64,000 nucleotides of DNA from Sipunculus nudus (taxonomy: Eukaryota > Annelida > Sipuncula > Golfingiida > Sipunculidae). Each line of letters starts with the position of its first letter. Within the stretch, counting starts at the first letter, position 1. The stretch lies in assembly GCA_026874595.1 (NCBI GenBank), contig CM049312.1, positions 23,429,956 to 23,493,955 of the forward strand. The letters are read 5' to 3'. A program made the position numbers and the translations under genes. The notes under the pieces are model-generated. The model searched no databases. It was given only the letters and a program-made list of their open reading frames with translations, and was not told where the DNA came from. Of this stretch, positions 38,156 to 50,452 are shown one piece after another.

Positions 38156-40165
38156 GTTAAGGACACTAAAATCAGACGAATTAACTATTGTAAATGTAAT
38201 GTAAATAATGTTGTTTTGTATTCTTCGATAGAAATTCCGTATGCTGAAGAAATCAATTCATGCAATTATATTTCAGGATTTTGACCGCAAAATAATTCTG
38301 GCGAAGATGAGCGCTTGTGAATACAAGTCATTTTTCACTGGGGATGGCAATAACAACCTCTAGATAATCAATAGAATTTCATTCAAGGCGTTAATTTCCC
38401 TATATCTGCTGCTTTGGTTAAAATGGACAACAATACCATACATTCCGTACTGGAACGTACTATCTATTTTACTTTGGCGAATTTTGGTTTGCCTGCACCC
38501 TTATCTGAGCAATATATTTTCTTATCAGGCACATGCTGATCAACCCACGCACAGACTGACATGTATTCGTATTGAGGCTCAGCTCTCTGGTATCCTGCCA
38601 GTTTATTTGTGATAATCTTAAATACACTTGTCCCTGTGGGCAATAGATGACCTTAATCAGCAATATTTCACATGCTGCATTTCCGTAAAATTGTTTCTTC
38701 TACATTCTGCCTTATAAAAAATGTGGGTTTTTTTAATAAATATTAATTGCCGTTAAGTAATGAAGTATGTAAATTATATGAAATAATTTCTCTCAAGAGG
38801 TCTCCCACTTGTATGGGATATACTTTGTTTTAACTGTTCAATTAATTTAAATTACGAGCTCGGTCAAACAACATACAGGAGTGTCCCATGTTTAAGTGTT
38901 TATTAATGATACACGTTTAGGTTTATTGTATTATTAATCACTCAACTTAATTAAAAGATATGTTGGGTGTTTCAAAATCTACTTGTTTCTACATTGATGG
39001 GGACCGTGAAGGCCTTTTGGTGAGCCTTTAAAGTGTCAGAATTGACAGAAAGGACTCAGATACAACAACTCACTAACTGATATTCTCTTCCACAAAATGG
39101 AAAATAAATCCTCTTCCTAGGGAGCAAGCGTTGATTTCTCATTTTGTAATTAATGATTTCATTTCGATTCTGAAGTAAATTTTTATTATCCGGGCTCTTT
39201 CTGAAATCTCCCCATCTTCTCTTCCCATGCTTTTCTGAACTTACTGAAGTTTTGATTTAAGGCATAATATAAGTAGAAACATGCTTCAAAACATTCTGAT
39301 ATGTCACAAACAAATATACATTTTATGCCATTAATTAAAGGGATCTCAACGTTAAAGAGGTATATGCCCCTTCATTAATTACATTACAATTATTAGTCAC
39401 AGCAAACAGGAAATATTGTGCACTTAACAGAAAATGTGCATGATTTGTTGAAAGCCATGTGTTATATTGAATTAATAATTTATATTTTGAGATGTTAAAT
39501 ACTGTTTAACCTTTTTCTTAAACACGTAAATAGACGAGGTCTTGTCAAATACTGATCTGTAAGTATTCCGTAAATTATCACCTTTAAAAGGAATAGTTAT
39601 ATCCATTGCTGCACTTTTGCTGACTGGTACATATAACTTTTACATTGTCTGGTATTATAAACATAAGTATTTACTAAAAACACTATTTATAAGAGACGAC
39701 AGGGGACCTTTGTTAAACGTATACACGAAAAGAAGCACACAATCAACGTAAATATTATGTTACTCAAGAATATTTAATGACTGAAAAAAAATTAAGTAGA
39801 TAGGCTTGTGCCTATTTATTCTCGTACGTGTTACCTATATTACATTTTAAACCTAACTAATGTTCAAAGTGTTATTATCGTATGTAACAGCGGGATTTGT
39901 ATATAAAGCACATCTTCTGGAATTCAATTGGGAGTTTTGGTGAATGCAGGTTTTAATCAAATATAACCGGAATCAATTCTATACATTTTCTTGTGACTTG
40001 TGATTTCTAACATTAAGTTACATGAGTAGTTAAAAAGCAGTTTATAGGTTTGGTGACACGGAACATGCTTATTTAATTCATTCCCCTTTGTATCACAGAG
40101 AATTCGGAGAGAAAATGTTGTTATCTACTCAGCAATACTCATGATATGAAGATGATCCTTGAATC
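36600..40165. other. Non-coding stretch
   Basis: Apart from a (TA)n run at 38105-38152 I see no element or gene. ORFs of 60-83 codons overlap on both strands near 36813-37064 and have no recognisable product. Confidence 0.4.
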
Positions 40166-40169
40166 TGGT

Positions 40170-40242
40170 TGCGGCACTTAGCGGACCGTACTGCTAGTGC
40201 GGGACTGCTCCGGAGCCAGTCCTGAGCGATCCTGATCATATC

Positions 40243-40300
<58 letters not shown>

Positions 40301-40700
40301 GACTGGTCCTGAGAAGTCCGGTCCGGTCCGTTTGAATCATCTCTGTTTTCGGGGGTTTAGGACTAGGCAGGATCGGGAGTTCATCTTTTACCAATGAGAG
40401 CAGCTCTATAAATCACATGATGATGACGTGAAGACGGTGAATTAAGAAAAGGGAATTCGTGTCCACTTCAGTTGTCAATAGAAAAAAACTTGCTAATCAA
40501 ACCATTGATATTGTTTTTAAATATATGTATCCATTTATATACAGCAAATTTTATTAATAGTAATGTGTTATAAAGTAAAAGCATTATGTGTGCGACCCCT
40601 CTAGGACCGGATCGGACTGGGAAAATTGCGCCGAACTTAACAGGATTGCCAGTCTTGTCCGGTCCGATCCGGTCTCGTCTCGTCCGCTCTGCGCGCGGCC
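40170..40700. repeat. GGTCC/GGATC-rich segments around a (TA)n run
   Basis: Both sides of a TA tract (about 40246-40297) contain clustered, partly inverted GGTCCGGTCCG, AGTCCTGAG and CAGGACTGG words. A similar GC-rich cluster at 40590-40700 contains GGACCGGATCGGACTGG and TCCGGTCCGATCCGGTCTCG. They look like a degenerate hexamer satellite. Open frames on both strands here are by-products. Confidence 0.6.
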
Positions 40701-40829
40701 TACTGTACCTTGTCCATTGTCTTCCCGATGACCTGACGACCGTGGATGGGGCACACAACAGTAACCCTAACATCCAAGACGTTCATACTTTGCATGCTGA
40801 CAGACTCAAACGTTTTCGCTAACTGAACA

Positions 40830-41715
40830 CAGAAAAAAATTAAAAAACATATTCATTTTTCGGTGTTAAGTAAATGCTGACTTTGTGTTATACTTGTCAC
40901 AGCAATATCATTCCGCCAGTGATATGTTTCAGACTAAGTCAACTAAGTAATTAAATTCCTGATGGTCCATGTGCAATTTTGCACTTTTCAAGATTAGCAT
41001 TACTACCGATAATTCACACATAAACTAAATTATCACATTCACAACTCACTTTTGATACCATTGTTAATATATGTATATATAATAACGCATGGTTTTCTAT
41101 GCCGTTGTATAAATGTGTTTATCGGAGTGTTTGATGCATTAGTCGCTCATAAAGACTTCATAATGTCCCATTTAACTGACGCTTCAGATGGATTTGTTCC
41201 GCTGTTGATTCCATGAATAACCAATTACCATGGATCACGCCGTCCTCAAATGTTAATGGACTGTTTGTATTTTAAAGCTCAGATGGAAACGATTTCCGCG
41301 TTTTCAAAATGGATGGAAGATAGATCGAAATAGGAAAAAAAATACCTAAAGCTGAATGCTAACAAGTATAGGTACTTAATTATTTACTTACAATAACAGT
41401 AATTCGTCGCTGTTGCCATCACTCAGAGTAGGGAGTGTACATGGCGATGAAATGTACCGTATTTATAGGCATGTCACGTAATTACACCTTTTGTGAAAGT
41501 ACAATGACCGCATAATCATTTTCGAGTCAGATTCAAAATCGATTTCATTGCAAATTTTTCAATTGGAATGTTTATGTGCTTTCTCTGTGACATTTACCTG
41601 TAACAATAAAACATCTAATACATTTTAACATCTTATTATTCAAACATCGTTGTTCATTAACAGTGGTTATTGATATAAACAGGGAACCAGACATATCACC
41701 AGACAGGAAGTTTTT

Positions 41716-41772
<57 letters not shown>

Positions 41773-42230
41773 TTGATCTGGTAAGTTTAACTTCAATATT
41801 ACATGCAAAGTCGGAAAGGGTTGACATGTCGGGTAATGGGTATGGCTATGGGGGTACTATCGTTGATGTGTGACTACATTTACACTTCGAAAACAAAATA
41901 TCGGTCTGATCATAATTAAATAGGTAAACTCAATAGTAAAGACATTTTTATCGAAACAAACAGAAATATATGGATTAAATATAGAATAATTAAAAATAAC
42001 ACAAAATGTCCAATTGCTTCTCCATAATTCATTTAATGCCTGAAAAGACCACATTTGCAGTGCATTTGAACTTCGGTGGCTTTATACTTAACGTAGCCAG
42101 GTGGTGGCACAGGACAGCCAAGAGACACCGCCGGGGTCTTTTTAAACGAATAAGGCGTAAAGCAAATAACTCCATCAGCTGGTGTTCTCAGCTGGTTGGG
42201 CAGATATTGAATTGGCATCACGAGTATTTA
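40830..42230. other. Upstream region of TMTC1
   Basis: AT-rich non-coding sequence with a (TA)n run at about 41730-41770. No upstream TMTC1 exon is visible, though a non-coding first exon could be hidden here. Confidence 0.4.
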
Positions 42231-42237
42231 CAGCCAG

Positions 42238-42244
42238 TATAAAG
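42238..42244 (+). promoter_or_regulatory. Possible TATA box of TMTC1
   Basis: TATAAAG lies 79 bases before the ATG of TMTC1. A start site about 30 bases downstream would give a 5' leader of roughly 45-50 bases. No other core promoter element is obvious, and the word is common in this AT-rich window. Confidence 0.25.
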
Positions 42245-42264
42245 CGCCTACTGGTGGTGATAGG

Positions 42265-42363
42265 ATGAATTCCAGTGTTTACCTCAGGACGGGTCCGTTC
42301 ACTCATCAGAGTTGTGATGGCTGCCAAGCCGAGCGGACCGGCTCTCCTTACGCGATGGTGTAA
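42265..42363 (+). other. Upstream ORF overlapping the TMTC1 start
   Basis: An ATG 52 bases before the TMTC1 ATG, in a different frame, opens a 32-codon frame that ends in TAA inside TMTC1 codon 15-16. If it lies in the mRNA it would compete for initiation. An acceptor-like TTTACCTCAG just after it, or a start site downstream of 42265, would remove it from the transcript. Confidence 0.3.
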
Positions 42364-42690
42364 ACTGTCGTCTGCTGGCGGGGGCGCGCAATTAGAGAAT
42401 AACAACTACCTGGTCAGTGAACACGTGCGACCGAGCCGCCAGGAGAGGTTCGATCCATGGATTAACAGACTTTCTGCTTATATTTTTGTCTCTACTTTAG
42501 CGGCTTTATGTTATTTTAACAGTCTACATGGCCAGCTCGTACATGATGACGTTTTTGCCATTAAGAATAATCCTGACGTCAGACAAGAGACGTCACTTGT
42601 CAAATTGTTTCGTCACGATTTCTGGGGCCGTGAGCTGACGGACAATACCAGTCACAAATCGTACAGACCTTTAACGGTCTTAACGTTCAG
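42317..42690 (+). CDS. TMTC1: TMTC1, first coding exon (ER O-mannosyltransferase)
   Basis: TMTC proteins are multi-pass ER membrane enzymes of the GT-C fold with C-terminal TPR repeats. They add O-mannose to cadherin domains in the ER lumen. This exon gives 124 codons plus two bases. A ~52-residue cytosolic N-terminus precedes the first membrane helix (LSAYIFVSTLAALCYFNSL, residues 52-70). Then comes the luminal loop with the family's acidic pair in VHDDVFAIKNNPDV (residues 75-88), followed by HDFWGRELTDNTSHKSYRPL, a hallmark segment of the family. VHDDVxAIxNNPDV favours TMTC1 over TMTC2-4. The ATG is the first in frame after an in-frame TGA at 42266 and has G at -3 and +4. The exon ends TTCAG/GTAAGC in phase 2 and joins exon 2 in frame. 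Confidence 0.92.
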
Positions 42691-43499
42691 GTAAGCAGAA
42701 CCGTTAAATATCGGCTAGTTCTAATTTTTTTTACTGGGATAATAAAACTGAATAATTTAACAAAGCCCTAATGTTGGTGTGTGTGTGATATTTTGTGTGT
42801 AAAGCTCGAAATTTTTCATTGTATGTACTCGAAGAACAGTGCCAAATTAAAGTAGCTAGAAGCCCTGGGCCAGCAGACATGCAGGGCCAAATCTATAAGG
42901 ATTTGATACAGGGAAAGGAAACCTCGTTTTCTTATTTTCTCGTTTTTGAAAAGTCAAGAATTGATGAAATGATTGCGACTGTATTTGCCGTAAATCCAAT
43001 GGTGTACGTGTTTAATGTTACGTAGCAACTGAGCTTGACAGCAATTCAAGAACTGATGCGTTCAATGCTGAAATCAGTGCGTTTCTAAATTGTTTTGGGT
43101 TTCACTGTAACAAATAAAATCTATGGAAACATGCATTTAAAGAAGCATATAGTAAACATCTGTTAAGTAGAGATATTGTCACGAAACAGTTATAAAGAAT
43201 AAACAAGAAAATGTCGAACCTGCGGTACACATTGTGTTCCTTTTGTGTATATCCACTAATCATAAAGTGTGGACCCGCCAAAATAATCCAAATACATTTG
43301 ACAAGGGTATCTGGCGGCAAGTCAGACGAACCGGAGTCTTGCAAATGTCGTTTTGCATATATATTTTTTTATTTTTATTTGTCAACATTGGCGCAGGTAC
43401 CGTGTTTACTAACAGCGTATAGATAAACAAGTTCATATATCCGTCACAGAGACGTTATAAAAACCTTCCTTGACAGGAAATACCTATAGTCAGTGATCT

Positions 43500-44040
43500 A
43501 GGACTCCGAGTTCACTTTTTCAGGGACTCGGAATCGGACTCGCACGCGAGGGTCGTGGATTCGGACTTGGACTCGGAACTCAGGACTCTGACTTGTACTC
43601 GAACTCGGAACTCAGGACTGGAGAATACAGGCCGAGTCCATCTCGAGTCCAAGGAAAAATACCGTTACATAAACTAGGATGTTCAGATGCGGAACCCACT
43701 GATAGAAACTTATATTTGAAATATTAAGAGAGTATTTTGAGTAAAAAATCAACATGACTGTATATATACAAAGCTTTATCACTGCACCGGGGACTAACTG
43801 TATTTTAACATCAAAGTAAAGGCATGTGAAAACTTTAACTGAAATATTCTTGATAATCTCGAATATCCAGTTCAAAGTTTAAAAAATATATATATTCTTT
43901 CTGAACTAGGACCTGGACTCTAGCTTTAAAAGACTCCGACTTGTAGACGGTAGACTTGGGCTCCAATCTAAAAGACTTGGACTTGGACTCGGGTGACCTG
44001 GTTTCGGACTTGCACTTGGACTCGGATTGTGTGAAATCGA
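43500..44040. repeat. Two GGACTC/GGACTTGG hexamer repeat tracts
   Basis: Tracts at about 43500-43650 and 43905-44040 are made of variants of GGACTCGGA, GGACTTGGACTCGG and AACTCAGGACT, separated by an AT-rich gap. The minus-strand ORF across the second (43835-44116) reads SESKSKSE-like from the repeat and is not a gene. Confidence 0.85.
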
Positions 44041-44495
44041 CTAGAGTAACTATGCAACAATGCCTACACTTTATTATTATGTACGCAGATAAGCCATTTA
44101 CAATGTTACAAAACATCTACACATAAGGCAGGAGAATAGCCTATGCGTGCATCCCGGTCAGCTCATATGTAAATCCGTCACTGTGGAGAAATTAGCCATA
44201 TCTTACAGGCACATGAAAGGATTAACAACACGGATAGGGTGGCGAGCAGATGTTGCACGCGGTACAATCCTTTTCATATAAGCAGCTGATGTCCCAGTAC
44301 TTAACCGTGAAGAGACAAATACCACTGGCCCCCGTGCACCCTCAGTGACGTGTATTTCCTGTAAATATCAAGATATGTATATATAGAGTGATAGATAAGT
44401 GTGAGTCACTGATATCACCACATGTTTTCATATAAACTATAAGTATATTGTATATTCAAGGAAACCCCTTGTATATTCAAGGAAACCCCTCTCCT

Positions 44496-44496
44496 T

Positions 44497-44540
<44 letters not shown>
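44496..44540. repeat. (CT)n microsatellite
   Basis: A continuous CT run preceded by two short GGAAACCCCT(T/C) repeats with TGTATATTCAA. Confidence 0.95.
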
Positions 44541-44541
<1 letters not shown>

Positions 44542-44679
44542 AATGATTTATTCGTTTTGATAATCGGAATGATTGTATTACAACAAAGGATTGGTCGACA
44601 TCGCAATATGTCTCTTCTACATTTCCTCTGAAATTTAAAATGTTTTATGTGATTTCGCTTCTTCTCTCTGCCTGCCTAT

Positions 44680-45135
44680 GGTATCATGCTCTCACTCTGC
44701 TAGCCTCTGTGTATTATGCTCTCACTCTGCTAGCCTCTATGTATGTTGCTCTTACTCTCTGCTTGTCTGTGCGTATTATTCCTTCACTCTGCCTTTGTGT
44801 ATTTTGCTCTTAATTCTTGCTTGTCTGTGCGTATTTTTGTCTTACTCTGCCTGTTTTTGTGTATTTTGCTCTCACTCTCTGCTTGTCTGTGCGTTTATTC
44901 CCTCACTCTGCTTGTCTTTGTGTATTATGCTCTCACTCTATACTTGTCTGTGCGTATTTCGCTCTTACTCTAAATGCTCTCACTCTCTGGTTGTTTTTCC
45001 TCATTTTGCTCTCATTCTCTGCTTGTCTTTTTGTATTATGTTCTTACTCTGCCTGTCATTTATTGACTCTCATTCATTGTGTGTCTGGTTTGTGCACATT
45101 CATCTCTTACTCTCTGCCTGTCTTGGCGTCTATGG
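44680..45135. repeat. ~30-33 bp tandem repeat array
   Basis: Degenerate units containing GCTCTCACTCTCTGCTTGTC and TGTGCGTATT repeat about fourteen times. The array is open in all three plus-strand frames. The longest (156 codons, Cys/Leu/Ser-rich) could be mistaken for a membrane protein, but the periodicity and the lack of start or splice context argue against it. Confidence 0.9.
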
Positions 45136-45384
45136 CACCAAACCATGACAGAGCGCAATTAGCTGAAACAATTAAATGCTGATATTCCATTGGTTTCTTA
45201 TAAAATGCTGGTCAGTTAGATAAAATTAATTCTCGATCAGATCGAACTGGGCTTTTCTTTAAGAAAGGTTGTCTCAATGACTAGATGCGAAGTGCAGGTT
45301 TTCTTATCTCAGGAACTCCCTTTTTCTGTCATTTGTTATCTAATAGACATCATAACAGTCAGTGTACCCGAAACACACAAATAC

Positions 45385-45388
<4 letters not shown>

Positions 45389-45431
<43 letters not shown>
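45389..45431. repeat. (TA)n microsatellite
   Basis: About 43 bases of TA. Confidence 0.95.
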
Positions 45432-45433
<2 letters not shown>

Positions 45434-45498
45434 AGGTGGCGAGTAAACCACCTAGATAACATGTACCAAGGTCTGACGGGTTATTATTTATATACGAA

Positions 45499-45813
45499 TC
45501 AAGTAATGACAGCGGGCTTCATCAACGGTCCGGCCAGATACAGATCCGTAGACAAAATCTGAAAAAGCGTCCTCTCGACGGACCGCGCTTGGAGCAGGCT
45601 CATCCTTAAATCAAAGAAATCTCCCATGTCAAGTATCATAAAGGAAGCGGTAAAGCCGATTGAACGGTCGTGAATCTGATTTAAGTACCTTGAAATGTCG
45701 ACATAAGAACCTCCGCCACCCGAGTGAGCTGCCCTCGCCAGCATGGACCACTTGTTTATTGCGCTCCGTTTAAAATTTCTCATTCTTAAGTCATCAACTG
45801 TGGTTTCCGGCAT
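45499..45813 (-). CDS. Intronic antisense 104-codon ORF, unrecognised
   Basis: A complete ATG-to-TGA frame on the minus strand inside TMTC1 intron 1. Its codon use and GC content differ from the AT-rich surroundings and look coding. The predicted protein starts MPETTVDDLRMRNFKRSAIN, has a Gly run (HSGGGGSYVDISRYL), then an alternating hydrophobic segment (FTASFMILDMGDFFDLRMSL) and ends GPLMKPAVIT. It is not a repeat translation. There is no signal peptide or transmembrane helix. I recognise no family. It could be a single-exon retrocopy, the last exon of an antisense gene or a transposon fragment. No canonical AATAAA lies just downstream. Confidence 0.38.
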   Translation of the reverse strand: MPETTVDDLRMRNFKRSAINKWSMLARAAHSGGGGSYVDISRYLNQIHDRSIGFTASFMILDMGDFFDLRMSLLQARSVERTLFQILSTDLYLAGPLMKPAVIT

Positions 45814-45819
45814 TTTTTT

Positions 45820-46570
45820 CTAAATCGGCTAACTTTTGGAGCAGGACGTCACGGCTGTAATTAAAGGCTTTTACTCTGTAGTGATCATCCACCGGTTATT
45901 GCACTCTATCCTTGATAAACCACAGGCCTAGATTTGCTATTCGTTAAAGTATAAGAGAACACAAAACCCTAATTTCTAAGCTCTGGTAACATTCGTCTGT
46001 AATTCATTTTCGTCTGCATCCAGTATTCGGCCATCCTGTAATTCTTCTCAAAGATTTGCGAAGTTGATGACAGAGCATTTGATTTACATCCTGATTTTTA
46101 AAATTCTGTAAAATGGTCACGCTCAGCTTAGTCGGATGTTTCTTAAATTCCTAAAATTTACTAAACATTTTTTTCTGTGCCATTTTAATATAATCAGGCT
46201 TTATAATAAAGATTATCCTGAACACTATTACGGAGGTACATATTTTAACTGAATAGTGTATTAACGCAGAAAAAATGGCAGGTTAACTATATTCAGAAGG
46301 CTACGGCATATTGTTGTAAACTTGCACAAGTTGTAAGTGAACAGAATATTTCACAGTCATCTTCCATCAGCCTATTCCTCTAGTAGAGCATAAACTAAAT
46401 GTGCCGATTGAAAAAAAAAAGATTATATAACTTATGATTATATTAAGAAATATTTGTAGATTACTAGACTTAGTTTATTTGACTAGTCAATCGGAACATT
46501 ATCTCACTAATATATAAGCTCTATAAGCTTGCTGCTGATTCATTGCGGCGAGGAACAACGCTGTCATACT
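45820..46570. other. Non-coding intronic stretch
   Basis: Nothing assignable between the antisense ORF and the MITE. Confidence 0.4.
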
Positions 46571-46943
46571 TAAGTCGGATGTACATGTAACGCTACATCT
46601 ACAGTACTTCTGCGATCTCTTCCCCAGGTATGTAACGCAAACGTAGCGTTACGTATACACGATACTACGCCGAAATCACGATTAAACATGCACCGTTTAA
46701 GTAATTCCCACATTTTTCTGCCATCTGTTTGCCTTAATTTAAGTAAAATTAAGAACATGTTCTTACCTTTGCGTCTGCGTAAGGTTTCACGAAAACGCAG
46801 CATAATATTGTGTACACATAAGACTATGTGAGCGTTACGTGTGCGATTTCATCGAAACGTAAATCAGTATTGGTCAGCGTTCATCATATAGTTTTGGAAA
46901 CGTAACGCAGACGCATTGCAGCTGTCTGTAGATCCGGCTTTAG
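46571..46943. mobile_element. Possible Harbinger-like MITE
   Basis: The left end TAAGTCGGATGTACA and the right end, on the other strand, CTAAAGCCGGATCTACAG form imperfect inverted ends. Inside, GTAACGCAAACGTAGCGTTACG and related GTAACGCAGACGC words recur in both orientations, as subterminal repeats do. The minus-strand ORF (46570-46803) shows no transposase domain I can identify. The family is inferred from end sequence only. Confidence 0.4.
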
Positions 46944-49900
46944 ATTAACTTAACATAAAGAAGTATTGGTTAGCGCTTATTTCATGCAGGGCAGTTGGTA
47001 ACAATAAATTGGATGTATGTCTGTAGATAATAGTTCTCATTGTCTTTCTTATGTTATAAGTAGATAACATAAGATAAATGGAGATGTTGATGTAAGAGTG
47101 GCAAGTTCTTCTGCTTAGTCGATGTCACGTGGTACACTCCTGCTTTCAGCTTACTAGGCATACTAAGAGTTACTCCTGCACATTATGTAGTCTATCACAG
47201 TTTCATCTTCCACAATGGATATATAATCAGAAAAAAATAATCATTAATGACAAATTTGTGTTATTTGGAGAGGCCCGACGGTTAGGTGTTTTCTGTCCCT
47301 TCCCGTTCCTGCGATATCAATATTGATTCACTATCTACCCCGCCTTGAACAAGTATAAACAAACTTTCCTTTGTTAATCGTGTCTCATTAGGCTCCTAGA
47401 TAAAACATAATTCCCGGTGATTACAACGGGGATTTCAGGTTCTTTATATTTCTGCCCTTTGACTTATAATCTGCGACCGTTAATAGAACTCTCAATGTCA
47501 CAATAAAGAAAATGTTTATTACTGTTCTAAAGTAATCGTGCCCGAACCGAAAGGGGTATTGGGATCTTCAAGGTCAACTGGTAGTTCAGCAAGTGAGGCT
47601 TTTCTCAGATAAGTATATCTAAAAAGGCGACATCTTATTAAAACCGGACGCATTATATTCTTTAGTTGTGATTCCGTTCATACATGTGAAGCACTTTATT
47701 TAATCTAAATCTAGCAATTGAAAACGCATACGCGTACGATTCGATGAGTAATTTCACATTTTGACGTAAAGTACGGGGCATTCCGCTGGCAGATAATCCT
47801 CAAACATCACACGGAATTGAATCTTAGCTTTAGGTTTAAAAGATTGAGACAAATGTCAAAAACCTCTCCTATGATGAACTTAAGTTTATGCTTGTCTTTC
47901 ATAAACCAAATATATTTTGAAATAACATTAAAGCTCTCCGTAGGTAATTATATCATTTTAAACCTGGTAATTCCACAGTCTTCATACCGTATACATGAGC
48001 TAACGTGCAGCTTCGTCGGCGTCTGTTTTAATACCTGAGTTGTCTAATGGTCTGTTTTTCAGAGTAATGTGGAGGATAAAGGATGAACTTTAATACGTAT
48101 CATGACTTTAAAAAATCAATAAATATATTTCTTAAAATGTTTAAGTATCGCTGACGACATCATAAATAAAAAATATATTATAATTAAAACAATCAAATCT
48201 TTAATATTATTTATAAATAACAAACAGGAATTTTCTTTTTATGTTTTTTTAGATCCTTGTTGAATTGTCAAATTGTTATTTTTTTGTGCCTTTTAAATAA
48301 TTGATATGATAATGTATATACTTTGTGTCGGTTACTATATGGTGAATTCGCGAAAATGGAAACCGTGCGAAACATTGTAAACATGAAATCGCGAAAATGT
48401 AACCCTGTAAATATGAATCCTGCCTCAGTCGTTTATGTCTTGTATGAATAAACTGATATGTTATAACAGACGTTAAAGGCCGCGCACGTTTTAAAAGACC
48501 AGTAGTCCAGGTTTGGTTACAACCAGCTACAACCTAGCTACGTAAGGGGTCTTTTACGTTTCAAAGTGCCATACATAAAGTACCCTATACGTTAGGAAAG
48601 CCTCGGGTTTCATTAGCTGTACAAGACATTCATTCGCTGCTGTATTGGTCCGTAACAAAAATCCTTTCCAAATCCTGAAATTGTTCGTAGCCAGGACCTG
48701 ACGACACCGTCAGACAAATCGAATTAGACTCGTACCACGTCTGAACAACAGGACATTGTTGTCAGTCTCGGACTGAATAATGTCGCCATGACCGGACTCA
48801 ATGGTCCCTATACATGTCTGCAGCATACCACGCCGGAAGTATTGATTATATAAAAAACTTCCGGTGTAAAATATTAAAGCACTTCTTTTTTTTTAATTTT
48901 GTTCAACATACAGGCATTCAAATACATATACATACACGTACACATACACATATACATATATGCATATGTATGTACCATATCTCTGCCCTGTTCTTATTAT
49001 TCGTCTTTATATATAAAATCGACAAACCAAATGCCGTACATGCACGCGTAATTTAAGGCATTTGTTGTCATACCACCTAATAATATTCAGTACGTATAAG
49101 CTCCTGTCAACCATCTGTCCATTTTTACGATAGGCTTGCCAGTTAAATCGAAACTAATGCAGTCTTCATGTTAGCAATTAATCAGGCATGGTTGTTATCG
49201 AATAGCGGATCATTTCATTTTTTACAGCTTTGCCTTAATACGTATATTTTATGTAATTATGTATTTTGAGTTGTCATGTAGGTCTTTTAGTATAATCTCA
49301 TAAATGAAAAACTGGGGCTAACGCCAGAAGATAATCGTGTTGGGCTAAAATCTGGTTGAAGTTGTTCTTTTAACATGGCTCTCGTCAGGATTATACTGTA
49401 TAAAGTATTTCATCACATCAACACGTTAGGCTTAACGTGTAAAGTTTGCTGTGGTACACTGTCCTTCATCACCCCAGCTCGTAGCCCGCGTAGACGTGAT
49501 CTTTATCTCGTTAATACACATCTTGTAGCCCGCGTAGACGTGACTTTATTCAAGTTAATACGCACCTTGAAGCCCGTGTACACGTGCCTTTAATCACGCT
49601 AAAATAGACCTTGCAGCCAGCAAACATGTGTCTCTTATCACGCTAATACATCCCTTGCAGCCCATGTACACGTGTCTTTTATCAGGCTAACACGCACATC
49701 GCCGTCCGCGTACACGTGCCTTTTATCAAGCTCATACACCCCGTGCAGCCAGCGTACACACGCCTTCCATCGAGCTTTTACAAACCTTGCAGCCTGCGTA
49801 CATATGCCTTTTATCACGCTAATACGCACCTTGCAACCCGCGTACACATGCCTTTTATCACGCATACACACAACTTGCAGGCCGCGAACACGTCTTTTAT

Positions 49901-50452
49901 CACAGGAATACGGACCTTGTAGTCTGCTTTTAAATACCTTTCTTCACGCTGATACACACCTTGTAGCCCGTGTAGACGTGATTTTAATCACGTTAATACA
50001 CACCTTGCAGCCCGCGTATACATACTTTTTATCACGCTTATACGCACGTACCTTGCAGCCCGCGTATACATGCTTTTCATCACGTTGTTTCACCCCTTAC
50101 AGCCGGCGTACACATGCTTTTCGTCACGTTTATACACACCTTTCAGCTCACGTACACACGCCTTTCATCAAGCTTTTACAAACCTTGCAGCCTGCGTACA
50201 TATGCCTTTCATCACGGTGATACACACCTTGCAGCCCGCGTACACATGCCTTTCAGCACGCTGAGACGCACCTTGCAGCCCGCGTATACATACCTTTCAT
50301 TACGCTAATAAACACCTTGCACCCCGCGTAATCATACCTTCCATCACGCTGATTCACACCTTGTAGCCAGTACACCTTTTCTATCACGTCGTTACACACC
50401 TTACAGCCCACATACTGCTGCCTTTCATCACGCTGAGACGCACCATGCTGTT
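46766..50452. repeat. Large tandem block 1 (about 3.7 kb)
   Basis: This block is repeated at 50457-54545 with high similarity over its whole length. It starts within the MITE at CCTTTGCGTCTGCGTAAGG, runs through about 2.7 kb of single-copy-like sequence, and ends with a 44-bp satellite array. Shared landmarks include AACGCATACGCGTACGA, a GAATTCGCGAAAATGGAAAC block and a CCACGCCGGAAGTATTGATT block. ORFs in it (for example 47817-48038 and 49375-49593) recur in block 2 without recognisable products. Confidence 0.93.
49465..50452. repeat. 44-bp satellite array 1 (about 22 units)
   Basis: Consensus unit: TTGCAGCCCGCGTACACATG, then CCTTTCATCACGCTAATACG, then CACC. The 44-base period is not a multiple of three, so each frame cycles every three units. 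The long ORF at 49672-50220 (182 codons) is the result of absent stops, not a gene. Confidence 0.95.

Noticed and set aside
43835-44116. 93-codon ORF with Ser/Glu/Lys repeats
   Set aside because: Direct translation of the GGACTTGGACTCGG repeat tract.
44678-45182. Cys/Leu-rich 156-codon ORF resembling a membrane protein
   Set aside because: It follows a ~30-bp tandem repeat that is open in all three frames, so the apparent hydrophobicity comes from the CTCT/TTGTCTGT repeat words.
49672-50220. 182-codon plus-strand ORF
   Set aside because: Produced by the 44-bp satellite, whose unit lacks stop codons. The peptide rotates with the repeat and recurs in the second array.
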